DNA of 64,000 bases from Streptomyces sp. NBC_01408 (lineage in GTDB: Bacteria; Actinomycetota; Actinomycetes; Streptomycetales; Streptomycetaceae), in the NCBI RefSeq assembly GCF_026340255.1, contig NZ_JAPEPJ010000002.1, forward strand, positions 496,001-560,000, read 5' to 3'. The stretch's first letter is position 1. Every line of letters begins with the position of its first letter. This document shows, one piece after another, positions 27,870 through 35,507 of this stretch. The notes under the pieces were generated by a model that saw nothing but the letters and a program-made list of their open reading frames with translations, was not told where the DNA came from and did no database searches. The position numbers were made by a program, and so were the translations under genes.

Positions 27870-27898
27870 AACCGGGGGCGCGGCTCCCGTCCCCGGTT
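27870..27898 (+). terminator. Hairpin after the DUF4239 gene
   Basis: AACCGGGG (27870-27877) pairs with CCCCGGTT (27891-27898) across a GC-rich 13-nt loop, 27 bp after the stop codon. Confidence 0.5.
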
Positions 27899-28040
27899 CG
27901 GCCCAGAGCCATGCCCCATTCGCCCGTTCCTGATCGCGGGTCACCGTCGCCGCGCCTAGCGTGGCGGACATCGAGGCGCACGAACCCCCACGTGCGGAAA
28001 CCGTTCCGCGGCTGCTCCTCGGGGATCCGGAGAATCAACC

Positions 28041-28658
28041 ATGGGTGCGATACGTACCTCCGTCACCGCCCTGCTGAGCGCCGGCGCCACGGGCGCCGTA
28101 ATCGTGCTCAGTTCCCTCGCCGTGCCCGCCGCGACCGCGGCCCCGGCAGGCACCCGGCAGGTCACCTCGTTCGGCTTCACCCTCACCCCCTCGACGGTCG
28201 CCCCGGGCGGCCAGGTGGTGCTCGCGGTCAGCGGCTGTGACGCCGCCTTCGCCACCTCCTCCTCCGGTGTCTTCGACACCGTGAGCATCGAGCGCGGCAA
28301 GACCGCGCGGGTCACCGTGGACCGGGACGCCCGGCGCGGAGCCCAGTACTCCGTCTCCTTCACCTGCAACGGGGAGACCGGCTCCGCCGACCTGACGATC
28401 GCCGGCGGCACGAGCACACCCACCACCAGTTCCACCCGGACCGCCACCGCCACGGCCGCCGCCAGCGCCGCGCCCGTGGCCACCAGGGCCGCCACCGCCA
28501 CGGTCACCCCCTCCGCTCGCGGTGTGCGCGGCGGCCTCGGAGGCAGCGTGGCCGGGCTGGACCCCCTGAAACTCGGCGCCGGCTCGGCCCTCTTCCTCAC
28601 CGCCGTGGGCGGTACGGCGTACGCCCTGCGACGACGGGGCGCCGGCCGCGGCCACTGA
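28041..28658 (+). CDS. Secreted protein with GGLGGS-hydrophobic-Arg tail
   Basis: A 205-residue exported protein. The signal peptide is about residues 1-33 (ending near PAATAAPA). The mature domain has SFGFTLTPSTVAPGGQVVLAVSGC, resembling a small beta-sandwich with a Cys pair (SGCDAAF, FTCNGE). A Ser/Thr/Ala-rich stalk leads to RGGLGGSVAG, a hydrophobic segment (LGAGSALFLTAVGGTAYAL) and RRRG. That tail looks like a sorting signal but lacks LPXTG. CGGAGAA lies before ATG 28041. The convergent gene at 28918-29442 encodes a related protein. Function unknown. Confidence 0.85.
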   Translation: MGAIRTSVTALLSAGATGAVIVLSSLAVPAATAAPAGTRQVTSFGFTLTPSTVAPGGQVVLAVSGCDAAFATSSSGVFDTVSIERGKTARVTVDRDARRGAQYSVSFTCNGETGSADLTIAGGTSTPTTSSTRTATATAAASAAPVATRAATATVTPSARGVRGGLGGSVAGLDPLKLGAGSALFLTAVGGTAYALRRRGAGRGH

Positions 28659-28846
28659 GGCCGGGCCGGCCGTGCGGGCACACAAGTCGAAGTCCCACCC
28701 ACCCCACCCCTGGTCCTGCTCCGTCCCGTCGCGCACCGCACCACCCCGCCAGCCCGACCCTGCCCGACCCTGTCCGACCCGACCCTGTCCGGCTCGGCCC
28801 GGCTCGGCCACGGCCCAGTCGCCGCGTCCTGCCCCGCGACCGCCGG

Positions 28847-28878
28847 TCGCCCCGGGTCCTGGTCAGGACCCGGGGCGA
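28847..28878. terminator. Long perfect hairpin between the two secreted-protein genes
   Basis: The 15 bases 28847-28861 pair with 28864-28878 (TCGCCCCGGGTCCTG and its complement) around GT. It lies between convergent genes and can terminate both. The rest of 28659-28917 is C-rich with short CCGACCCTG-type reiterations and has no gene. Confidence 0.75.
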
Positions 28879-28917
28879 GCGCGGTCGAGGCTTCCGGGGG
28901 CCGACCGGCGTGACCGG

Positions 28918-29442
28918 TCAGGCCTGGCTGCGCAGCGGGCGGCGACGGCGTACCACGTGGACGCCCGCGCCGAGTGCCGCGAAGCCCACGAGGCTCGCGC
29001 CGATGGCGGTCTCGGCGGCGGACGGGCCGATGGATCCGCCGATGCCGCCCTGGGCGCCCCGGCCGTCGAGGATCCTGAACCGGTGCGTGGCGACCAGGCT
29101 GTTGTCGTTGCACCTGACCGAGAGGGTGTGGTTGCCCGGCGAGGCGTGGTTGAAGATCCGGACGGTGGCGAAACCGATCGAACCCGCTGACAGGTTGGCC
29201 GGCGGAAAGTTGCCGTGCGACGAGACGGTGCCGCCGTGACCGCAGCCCGAGGCGCTCACCTGCATCGTGGATCCCTGGTGCACGGCGAACGGGTTGACCG
29301 AGATGTTGCTGGGGCCGTTGCCCCCGTTGCCCCCGTTGCCCCCGACACCGCCGTTCGGGGGGTCCGCCGAGGCGAGTGGAGCACTGAGGGCGATCGCGGC
29401 GCAGACGGCCGCCGTCATGGTGAGGGCGCGGAATGCACGCAT
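28918..29442 (-). CDS. Secreted protein with GGIGGS-hydrophobic-Arg tail
   Basis: A 174-residue exported protein. The signal peptide ends near LASADPP, then a GGVGGNGGNGGNG tract, then a domain with ISVNPFAVHQGSTMQVSASGC and LSVRCNDN (Cys pair), comparable to the neighbouring 205-residue protein. The tail is GGIGGSIGP, a hydrophobic stretch (TAIGASLVGFAALGAGVHVV) and RRRR. GGAGG 7 nt before ATG 29442 fixes the start. It stands head-to-head (374 bp) with the sortase gene. Function unknown; a sortase or membrane-retained surface protein is inferred from the tail. Confidence 0.85.
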   Translation of the reverse strand: MRAFRALTMTAAVCAAIALSAPLASADPPNGGVGGNGGNGGNGPSNISVNPFAVHQGSTMQVSASGCGHGGTVSSHGNFPPANLSAGSIGFATVRIFNHASPGNHTLSVRCNDNSLVATHRFRILDGRGAQGGIGGSIGPSAAETAIGASLVGFAALGAGVHVVRRRRPLRSQA

Positions 29443-29816
29443 GGTGGAACCTCCAGCGGGAAGCGCCCCGGAGCGTCGGCCCCGGATGATCGACGAGAAC
29501 GCCTCCCACGACGAACCCTCAGGTCGGCCCGCAAGCTCCGCATGTCCGGCTTTGGTCCGCTCGGTTGAGCGACACGCCGAAGCGCGGACGTTTCGGCTGA
29601 CGGATCCGCAGGTCACGACCCGTCAGGCATTTATGTGACGATTACCTGTATGGGCGCACCCCTTCCGGCCCCTTCCGCCCCGCGCCGCCCGCCCGCCACC
29701 CGTTCGCCCCTCACCGATCGCCGTCCCGGCGACACAGCCTTAACGTGCGTGAAGTAGGGCGTACTGGGGCGGGACAGGAACGCGGGTCGGGACCCCCGCG
29801 TCGGGAAGGGAGAACG
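29443..29816. other. 374-bp intergenic region between secreted protein and sortase genes
   Basis: It should hold two divergent promoters; none is clear enough to name. ACGCGGG (29780-29786) can pair with CCCGCGT (29795-29801) just before the sortase ribosome binding site (GGGAAGGGAG). An AT-rich patch near 29626-29650 (CATTTATGTGACGATTACC) is unusual for its surroundings. No coding frame with supporting features was seen. Confidence 0.5.
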
Positions 29817-30479
29817 ATGGGCGAGGACGAGCCCGGGCAGTCACGCAAACGCTCACCGTGGGGCGTACTCGCCCTGGTCATGCTCAGCGGCCTCGCCATG
29901 GTGCGGAACGGCGTGAACATCGACGACGGGCCGCCGCAGCCCACCGCGGCCTCGGCCGTCGCGGTGACGGCCGGCCAGCTGCCGGTGAATCCGCCGCAGC
30001 CGCCCGCGGACCTGGAGGTGCTGGAGCACTCGTCGGTGCAGCGCATCCGGATCCCCACGATCAACGTGGACGCGCCGGTGATGACGGTCGGGCTGGACGC
30101 GGAGGGCTGGATCGACGCCCCGCCGCCGCAGGACCGAAATCTCGCCGGCTGGTACCTCAACGGCATCTCGCCGGGCCAGCGGGGCTCCTCGGTGATCGTC
30201 GGCCACGTGGACAACGCGCAGGGCCCGGCGGTCTTCTACGGCCTGGGCTCCCTCAAGCCGGGCAGCCAGGTGGAGGCGCAGCGGTACGACGGGCGCACCG
30301 CGGTGTTCGAGGTGTACGGGGTGGAGGTGTTCTCCAAGGAGACCTTCCCCGGAGCCCGGGTGTACGGCGACACCGGGCACCCGGAACTCCGGGTCATCAC
30401 CTGCGGCGGCGGCTACTCGAAGGCCCGGGGCTACGACGGCAACGTGGTCGTCTTCGCCCGGATGGTGGCCACCCGCTGA
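29817..30479 (+). CDS. Class E/F-type sortase
   Basis: A 220-residue membrane-tethered transpeptidase. One N-terminal segment (WGVLALVMLSGLAMV) is followed by a Pro-rich linker and a sortase domain. Catalytic residues are visible: His in SVIVGHVDN, Cys in LRVITCGGG and the late Arg in VVVFARMV. Sortases of this group attach or process surface proteins at LAXTG/LPXTG-like sites. No LPXTG protein is encoded nearby, but three exported proteins with hydrophobic-Arg tails lie just upstream. GGGAAGGGAG before ATG 29817 fixes the start. Confidence 0.9.
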   Translation: MGEDEPGQSRKRSPWGVLALVMLSGLAMVRNGVNIDDGPPQPTAASAVAVTAGQLPVNPPQPPADLEVLEHSSVQRIRIPTINVDAPVMTVGLDAEGWIDAPPPQDRNLAGWYLNGISPGQRGSSVIVGHVDNAQGPAVFYGLGSLKPGSQVEAQRYDGRTAVFEVYGVEVFSKETFPGARVYGDTGHPELRVITCGGGYSKARGYDGNVVVFARMVATR

Positions 30480-30482
30480 GCC

Positions 30483-31379
30483 TCAGCGGGCGGGCAGCAC
30501 CGGAAGCGTCATCCGGTAGCCCCGCGCGAGCAGTTGGGGCAGGTACGAGTCCAGCGCCCGCACGCTCTGCGACCGGTCGCCGCCCGCGTCGTGGGACAGC
30601 ACGATCACGCCGGGCGCGGCCCCGCCCAGGACCCGGGAGACGATCGTGGCGGTACCGGGCTCTTTCCAGTCCAGGGTGTCCACTGTCCAGGCGAGCGGCT
30701 CCATGCCCAGCTCGGCCCCGACCTCGAAGGCGGCGCGGTTCCACTCCCCGTAGGGCGCCCGGAACCACAGGGGCGGCTCGCCGACGGTCTGCTGGACGAC
30801 CTCGCTGGTGCGGGCGATCTCGGCGGCGAGCGCGGGGCGGCTGAGCCGGGTCAGGTGCGGATGGGTCCAGGTGTGGTTGCCGATGACGTGGCCCTCGTCT
30901 GCCATCCGGCGCAGCAGGTCGCGGTTCTCGGCGGCCATCTCCCCGCAGACGAAGAACATCGCGCGTACGCCGTACCGGGCGAGGGTGTCGAGGATGGCCG
31001 GGGTGTACCGGGGGTCGGGCCCGTCGTCGAAGGTGAGCACCATGGCGCCGGCCGTGTTCGGGTCGGAGGGCAGTTCCAGGATGGGCCGGGTACGGACCGC
31101 GGGCTTCACCACGGCCTGCCGGGCGGGTGCCTCGGCCGTCATCGGCCGCAGCCGGTACGACCTCTCGGGCAGGCCCTGGGACAGTCCGCCGGGCGCGCCC
31201 GCGGCGGGGTGCGGGCCCGGACCGGCCGCCGGGGCGGGGCCGGCGGGTCCGCTCGCCGTGCCGGGTCCGGGCGTACCGCTCTCGCCTCCGCTGAGCAGTC
31301 CGGAGGCGGCGGCGATCCCGAGGAAGACGGCGGTGCGCAGGAGCATGCGCCGCCCTACTGTCGGCTCGTCATTTTTCAT
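30483..31379 (-). CDS. Exported polysaccharide deacetylase (NodB domain)
   Basis: A 298-residue secreted protein. The N-terminus RRMLLRTAVFLGIAAASGLL is a twin-arginine-like signal, followed by a Pro/Gly-rich linker. The NodB/CE4 domain has TFDDGPDPRYTP (motif 1, catalytic and metal Asp), GNHTWTHPHL (motif 2, metal His pair), FRAPYGEWN (motif 3) and LSHDAGGDRS (motif 5). It probably deacetylates peptidoglycan or another wall amino-sugar polymer. It is convergent with the sortase gene, with only 3 bp between the stops. Confidence 0.92.
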   Translation of the reverse strand: MKNDEPTVGRRMLLRTAVFLGIAAASGLLSGGESGTPGPGTASGPAGPAPAAGPGPHPAAGAPGGLSQGLPERSYRLRPMTAEAPARQAVVKPAVRTRPILELPSDPNTAGAMVLTFDDGPDPRYTPAILDTLARYGVRAMFFVCGEMAAENRDLLRRMADEGHVIGNHTWTHPHLTRLSRPALAAEIARTSEVVQQTVGEPPLWFRAPYGEWNRAAFEVGAELGMEPLAWTVDTLDWKEPGTATIVSRVLGGAAPGVIVLSHDAGGDRSQSVRALDSYLPQLLARGYRMTLPVLPAR

Positions 31380-31467
31380 TATTACTACGTATCAACGACA
31401 TCGCCCCGGATGTCGAGAGGCGCGGACGCACCTCCTTCCCCTCACCCGCTCGGACCAGCGCCGTCCC

Positions 31468-34400
31468 TCAGCCCCGGCGCACCAGCGGGAACGGGAGCGT
31501 CTCGCGGATCGTCAGACCCGTCAGGAACATCACCAGGCGGTCGACACCGATGCCCAGGCCGCCGGTCGGCGGCATCGCGTACTCCAGCGCGTCCAGGAAG
31601 TCGTTGTCGAGCTCCATCGCCTCCGGATCGCCGCCCGCCGCCAGCAGCGACTGGGCGGTGAGCCGGCGCCGCTGCTCGACCGGGTCGGTCAGTTCCGAAT
31701 AGGCGGTGCCCAGTTCGGTGCCGAAGGCGACCAGGTCCCAGCGCTCGGCGAGCCGCGGGTCCTTGCGGTGCTGGCGGGTGAGCGGGGAGACGTCGGTCGG
31801 GAAGTCCTTGTAGAAGGTGGGCAGCCCGGTCTTCTCCTCCACCAGCCGTTCGTACATCTCCAGGACCACGTCGCCGCGGGTGTTCTCGGGGGTGTGCGGC
31901 ACCTGGGCCCGGTCGCACAGCCTGCGCAGCACGTGCTCCTCGGTGTCGGCGTCGACCTCCTCGCCGAGGGCCTCGCTGATCGCCCCGTACATCGTCTTGA
32001 CCGGCCAGAGCCCGGAGATGTCGTGGACGACGAACTTCCCGTCGGGGCCCGCCTTGTGGGCGACCGGCGAGCCGAAGGCGGCCGTGGCGGCGCCCTGGAT
32101 CAGTTCCCGCGTGAGGTCGAGCATGACGTCGTAGTCGGCGAAGGCCTGGTAGGCCTCCAGCATGGTGAACTCGGGGTTGTGCTTGTAGGAGACGCCTTCG
32201 TTGCGGAAGGTGCGGCCCATCTCGAAGACCTTCTCCATGCCGCCCACGCAGAGCCGTTTGAGGTACAGCTCGGGTGCGATGCGCAGGTACAGGTCGAGGT
32301 CGTAGGCGTTGATGTGGGTGCGGAAGGGCCGGGCGTTGGCGCCGCCGTGGATCTGCTGGAGCATCGGGGTCTCGACCTCCAGGTAGCCGCGGTCCAGCAG
32401 CCCCTGGCGCAGGGCCTGCACCGCGCTGGAGCGGGCCCGTACCACGTCCCGTGCCTCGGGGCTGGCTACGAGGTCGAGGTAGCGGCGCCGGACCCGGGCC
32501 TCCGGGTCGGCGAGGCCCTTGCGCTTGTCGGGCAGGGGGCGCAGGCACTTGCCGGTGAGCTGCCAGGACCGGACGACGAGGGAGAGCTCGCCGCTCCTGC
32601 TGGTGCCGACCTCACCGCTCGCGACGACGTGGTCGCCGAAGTCGACCTGGGAGGTGAAGGAGTCCAGGACGCCGGCTCCGGCCTCGTCGCGGGTGAACAT
32701 CAGCTGGAGGTCTCCGGACCAGTCGCGGAGCACGGCGAAGACCACGCCTCCGAGGTCGCGCACGACCATCACGCGTCCGGCGAGGGTGGCCTCCTCGCCG
32801 CAGCGGGCGGCGGGCGGGTAGCCGGGGTGTACGGCCTTCAGCTCGGCGACGGTGTGCGTGCGCCGGCGGATGCCGACGGGGTACGGGTCGGTGCCGGCGG
32901 CCCGGATGCGTTCCAGCTTGTCATGGCGCACCCGGACCTGCTCGGGCAGCCGCTCGGTCCGGACGGCCCCGTCCTCCTGTCCTACGGCGTCCAGGTTGAG
33001 GGAGGCGATGGAGGGGAGCCCCTCGGTGGTGGCGGGGTTGGTGAGGCCCTTGGGGTGGCCGTTGCCCCACAGGGTGCGCAGGCTCGGTACGGATACGAAG
33101 CCCTCGGCGATGCCGGAGGCGAGGCTGACCCGGGCGAGCGAGCCGGCGTCCTGGTAGCAGAGGAACCGCGGGTACCACTCGGGGCCGTACTTGACGTTCG
33201 AGCGGTACAGCGCCTCCAGCTGCCACCAGCGGGAGAAGAACAGCAGCAGCTTGCGCCACAGTTTGAGGACGGGACCCGCGCCGATCCGGCCGCCCTCCTC
33301 GAAGGCGGAGCGGAAGACGGCGAAGTTGAGGGAGATCCGGCGCACGCCCAGGCCCGGGGCGGCGGCGCAGAGCTGGGCGACCATGAACTCCATGACCCCG
33401 TTGGGTGCGGTCCGGTCGCGGCGCATCAGGTCGAGGGAGATGCCGTCCTTGCCCCAGGGGACGAAGGAGAGCAGGGCGATCAGCTCCCCCTCCTCGTCGA
33501 GGGCCTCGACGAGCAGGCAGTCCCCGTCGGCGGCGTCGCCGAGCCGGTCCAGGGCCATGGAGAAGCCGCGTTCGGTCTCGGTGTCGCGCCACCGGTCGGC
33601 CCGGTCCACGATCATCTGCATCTCGTCCTCGGAGAGGGCGGAGTGGCGGCGGATGACGGTGGTGGCCCCGGTGCGCCGGACGCGGTTGACGGCCTGCCGG
33701 GTGACGCGCATGTCGCGGCCGTCGAGGTCGAACCGGCCGACGTGCAGGATCGCCTCGTCCCCGAGCTGGAGGGCGCCGAGTCCGGAGCGGGCGTAGGCGT
33801 TGGCGCCGTCCTCGGAGGCGCCCATGACGGCGGGCTGCCAGCCGTAGCGGCGGGCCACGGCCAGCCAGGCGTCGATGGCGGGGGTCCAGGCTCCGGGGTC
33901 GCCCACCGGGTCGCCGCTGGCGAGGCAGACGCCGGCCTCGACCCGGTAGGTGACCGCGGCCATGCCGTTGGGGGCGAAGACGACGGCCTTGTCCCGGCGG
34001 GTGGCGAAGTAGCCGAGGGAGTCGCCCCGTCCGTAGGCGCCGAGGAGGGCGCGGATGCGGGGCTCCTCGTCCCCGTGCAGGGCTGCGGTCATCCGCTGGG
34101 AACGGAAGAGGGTGGCTGCGGCGTTCAGCAGGGCGAGGGCGCCGAAGAGGCCGAGCAGGAAGTACAGCGGGCGGGGCGGGCGCCCGTCGAACTGCCGGGC
34201 GGAGAAGAGACCGCCGAAGACCTGTTTGGCGGCCCAGTCCAGCCACTGGCCCCTGGGCAGGGTGCCGGGGAAGAGCGCGACGAGGCCCCAGCCCACGAGG
34301 ACGGCGGCGAAGAGGCCGATGCCGAGGACCATCAGGGCGCGCCACAGGGCGCCGGGGCGGGAGGCGGCGTAGAACTCCTGGCGGGCGGCGATCAGGAGCA

Positions 34401-34770
34401 CGAGGGCGGCGACCGCCAGGGCCATGGAGGGGACGCCGATCCAGTAGTCGCCGACGGCCATGTCCAGCACGTCGTCGAGGATCAGCAGGCCCAGATAGGT
34501 GACGACGATCCACCAGGCGACCTTCTTGCGCATGCCGAGGGCCGCGGCGAGGAGGAAGAGGAAGACGGCGTAGGCGAGGTTCGCGCTGACCGGCACCACG
34601 ACGAGGTCGAGGAAGCGCACCACGTGGCGCAGCAGCCGCCGGAGGGTGGGCGAGAGCGCCAGCAGTGCGCACAGCAGGCCGATGATCCCGAAGAACGCGC
34701 CGAACCCGTCGGGCACCCGGTTCAGGAAGCGGTTCCGGGTCCCGCGGGTCTCCTCCACGCTGGCACTCAT
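31468..34770 (-). CDS. lysX: LysX, lysyl-phosphatidylglycerol synthase fused to lysyl-tRNA synthetase
   Basis: An 1100-residue two-domain protein. The N-terminal half has six or seven membrane segments (to about residue 220) and an MprF-type DUF2156 transferase domain (about 230-520; TYRVEAGVCLASGDPVGDP, RISLNFAVFRS). The C-terminal half (about 610-1100) is a class II lysyl-tRNA synthetase with an OB fold, motif 2 FRNEGVSYKHNPEF and motif 3 GLGIGVDRLVMFL. The synthetase charges tRNA-Lys and the membrane part transfers Lys to phosphatidylglycerol, lowering surface charge and countering cationic peptides. TACAGT ends 7 nt before ATG 34770 (leaderless). Confidence 0.95.
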   Translation of the reverse strand: MSASVEETRGTRNRFLNRVPDGFGAFFGIIGLLCALLALSPTLRRLLRHVVRFLDLVVVPVSANLAYAVFLFLLAAALGMRKKVAWWIVVTYLGLLILDDVLDMAVGDYWIGVPSMALAVAALVLLIAARQEFYAASRPGALWRALMVLGIGLFAAVLVGWGLVALFPGTLPRGQWLDWAAKQVFGGLFSARQFDGRPPRPLYFLLGLFGALALLNAAATLFRSQRMTAALHGDEEPRIRALLGAYGRGDSLGYFATRRDKAVVFAPNGMAAVTYRVEAGVCLASGDPVGDPGAWTPAIDAWLAVARRYGWQPAVMGASEDGANAYARSGLGALQLGDEAILHVGRFDLDGRDMRVTRQAVNRVRRTGATTVIRRHSALSEDEMQMIVDRADRWRDTETERGFSMALDRLGDAADGDCLLVEALDEEGELIALLSFVPWGKDGISLDLMRRDRTAPNGVMEFMVAQLCAAAPGLGVRRISLNFAVFRSAFEEGGRIGAGPVLKLWRKLLLFFSRWWQLEALYRSNVKYGPEWYPRFLCYQDAGSLARVSLASGIAEGFVSVPSLRTLWGNGHPKGLTNPATTEGLPSIASLNLDAVGQEDGAVRTERLPEQVRVRHDKLERIRAAGTDPYPVGIRRRTHTVAELKAVHPGYPPAARCGEEATLAGRVMVVRDLGGVVFAVLRDWSGDLQLMFTRDEAGAGVLDSFTSQVDFGDHVVASGEVGTSRSGELSLVVRSWQLTGKCLRPLPDKRKGLADPEARVRRRYLDLVASPEARDVVRARSSAVQALRQGLLDRGYLEVETPMLQQIHGGANARPFRTHINAYDLDLYLRIAPELYLKRLCVGGMEKVFEMGRTFRNEGVSYKHNPEFTMLEAYQAFADYDVMLDLTRELIQGAATAAFGSPVAHKAGPDGKFVVHDISGLWPVKTMYGAISEALGEEVDADTEEHVLRRLCDRAQVPHTPENTRGDVVLEMYERLVEEKTGLPTFYKDFPTDVSPLTRQHRKDPRLAERWDLVAFGTELGTAYSELTDPVEQRRRLTAQSLLAAGGDPEAMELDNDFLDALEYAMPPTGGLGIGVDRLVMFLTGLTIRETLPFPLVRRG

Positions 34771-34777
34771 GGTTCGC

Positions 34778-34783
34778 ACTGTA
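34778..34783 (-). promoter_or_regulatory. -10 element of lysX (probable leaderless promoter)
   Basis: The complement reads TACAGT, 7 nt before ATG 34770. The divergent usp -10 lies 35 bp away. Confidence 0.6.
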
Positions 34784-34817
34784 GGGAGGGCGGCGCGGGT
34801 CCGCGCGCCGAGCCGGA

Positions 34818-34823
34818 TAGCCT
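34818..34823 (+). promoter_or_regulatory. -10 element of usp gene (probable leaderless promoter)
   Basis: TAGCCT ends 7 nt before GTG 34831. GGAAGG directly abuts this GTG and could instead serve GTG 34843, so the start is not fully certain. Confidence 0.55.
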
Positions 34824-34830
34824 CGGAAGG

Positions 34831-35292
34831 GTGACAGAGCACGTGAACACGGGGTTCGAGCGCGGTACGGACGGCCCGAAAGTGATCCTCGCCGGGGTTG
34901 ACGGTTCGGATTCCTCGCTGCGGGCGGCGGCCTACGCGGCGGGGCTGGCCCGGCGGCAGAACGCGCTGCTGGCCCTGGTGTACGTCCAGCCGGTGATGCC
35001 GGCCGGGGCCGCGATGGGCGCGCCGGTGGGCGATACGACCGGGGAGATCGCGCAGGAGCTGGTCGCGGAGATCCGCGAGTCCGCGGAGCGACTCAGGGGC
35101 ATCTACGAGGTGCGCTGGCAGTTCCACACCTTCCGCGGCGACCCGTACGCGGGCCTGGTCAGCGCGGCGGAGGAGCTGACGGCGGACGCGGTGGTGGTCG
35201 GCGCCTCGGAACAGGCGGGCCACCGCTTCGTGGGCTCGGTGGCGATCCGCCTGGTCAAGGCGGGCAAGTGGCCCGTGACGGTGGTGCCCTGA
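34831..35292 (+). CDS. Universal stress protein (UspA family)
   Basis: A 153-residue single-domain Usp. KVILAGVDGSDSSLRAAAYAAGLARR is the first strand and helix, and the nucleotide-binding end VVVGASEQAGHRFVGSVAIRLVKAGKWPVTVV fits the G-2X-G-9X-G(S/T) ATP motif in modified form. It is a cytoplasmic stress-linked protein of unknown specific role. GTG 34831 is chosen from the leaderless spacing; GTG 34843, four codons later, is the alternative with GGAAGG 12 nt upstream. It is divergent from lysX with 60 bp between starts. Confidence 0.88.
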   Translation: MTEHVNTGFERGTDGPKVILAGVDGSDSSLRAAAYAAGLARRQNALLALVYVQPVMPAGAAMGAPVGDTTGEIAQELVAEIRESAERLRGIYEVRWQFHTFRGDPYAGLVSAAEELTADAVVVGASEQAGHRFVGSVAIRLVKAGKWPVTVVP

Positions 35293-35331
35293 CCAGGCGC
35301 CGTGCCGGGCGGTGCGACCCGGTGAACCCTT

Positions 35332-35356
35332 CCGGACACCCCTAGGGGGTGTCCGG
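35332..35356 (+). terminator. Hairpin after usp, overlapping the end of the TA-bounded element
   Basis: CCGGACACCCC (35332-35342) pairs perfectly with GGGGTGTCCGG (35346-35356) around TAG. The right arm belongs to the terminal repeat of the element at 35343-35507. The stretch just before it (GACCCGGTGAACCCTTCC) matches the loop region of the element at 15749-15790. Confidence 0.65.
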
Positions 35357-35507
35357 TGGGTCAGGGTCGGAGAGCCCGGGTCGGCTGGTGCCGTGGATTG
35401 CAAGGCGGAGGAGGGAGTCACTGCGGAGCATTGACGACCGACGACAACGCGGCAAGCCGCGGTGCCAGGCGGGCCGGGCCCGGCCCTGACCCACCGGACA
35501 CCCCCTA
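35343..35507. mobile_element. 165-bp MITE-like element with 22-bp perfect terminal inverted repeats and flanking TA
   Basis: Both ends are TA followed inward by the same 22-bp sequence (begins GGGGGTGTCCGG, ends GGTGGGTCAGGG), at 35345-35366 and inverted at 35484-35505. The interior has no reading frame with coding features but extends the similarity between arms imperfectly (CCCGGGTCGG/CCGGGCCCGG). TA duplication is the hallmark of IS630/Tc1-mariner-type elements. The right TA supplies the TAG stop of the CapA-like gene. Confidence 0.75.
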
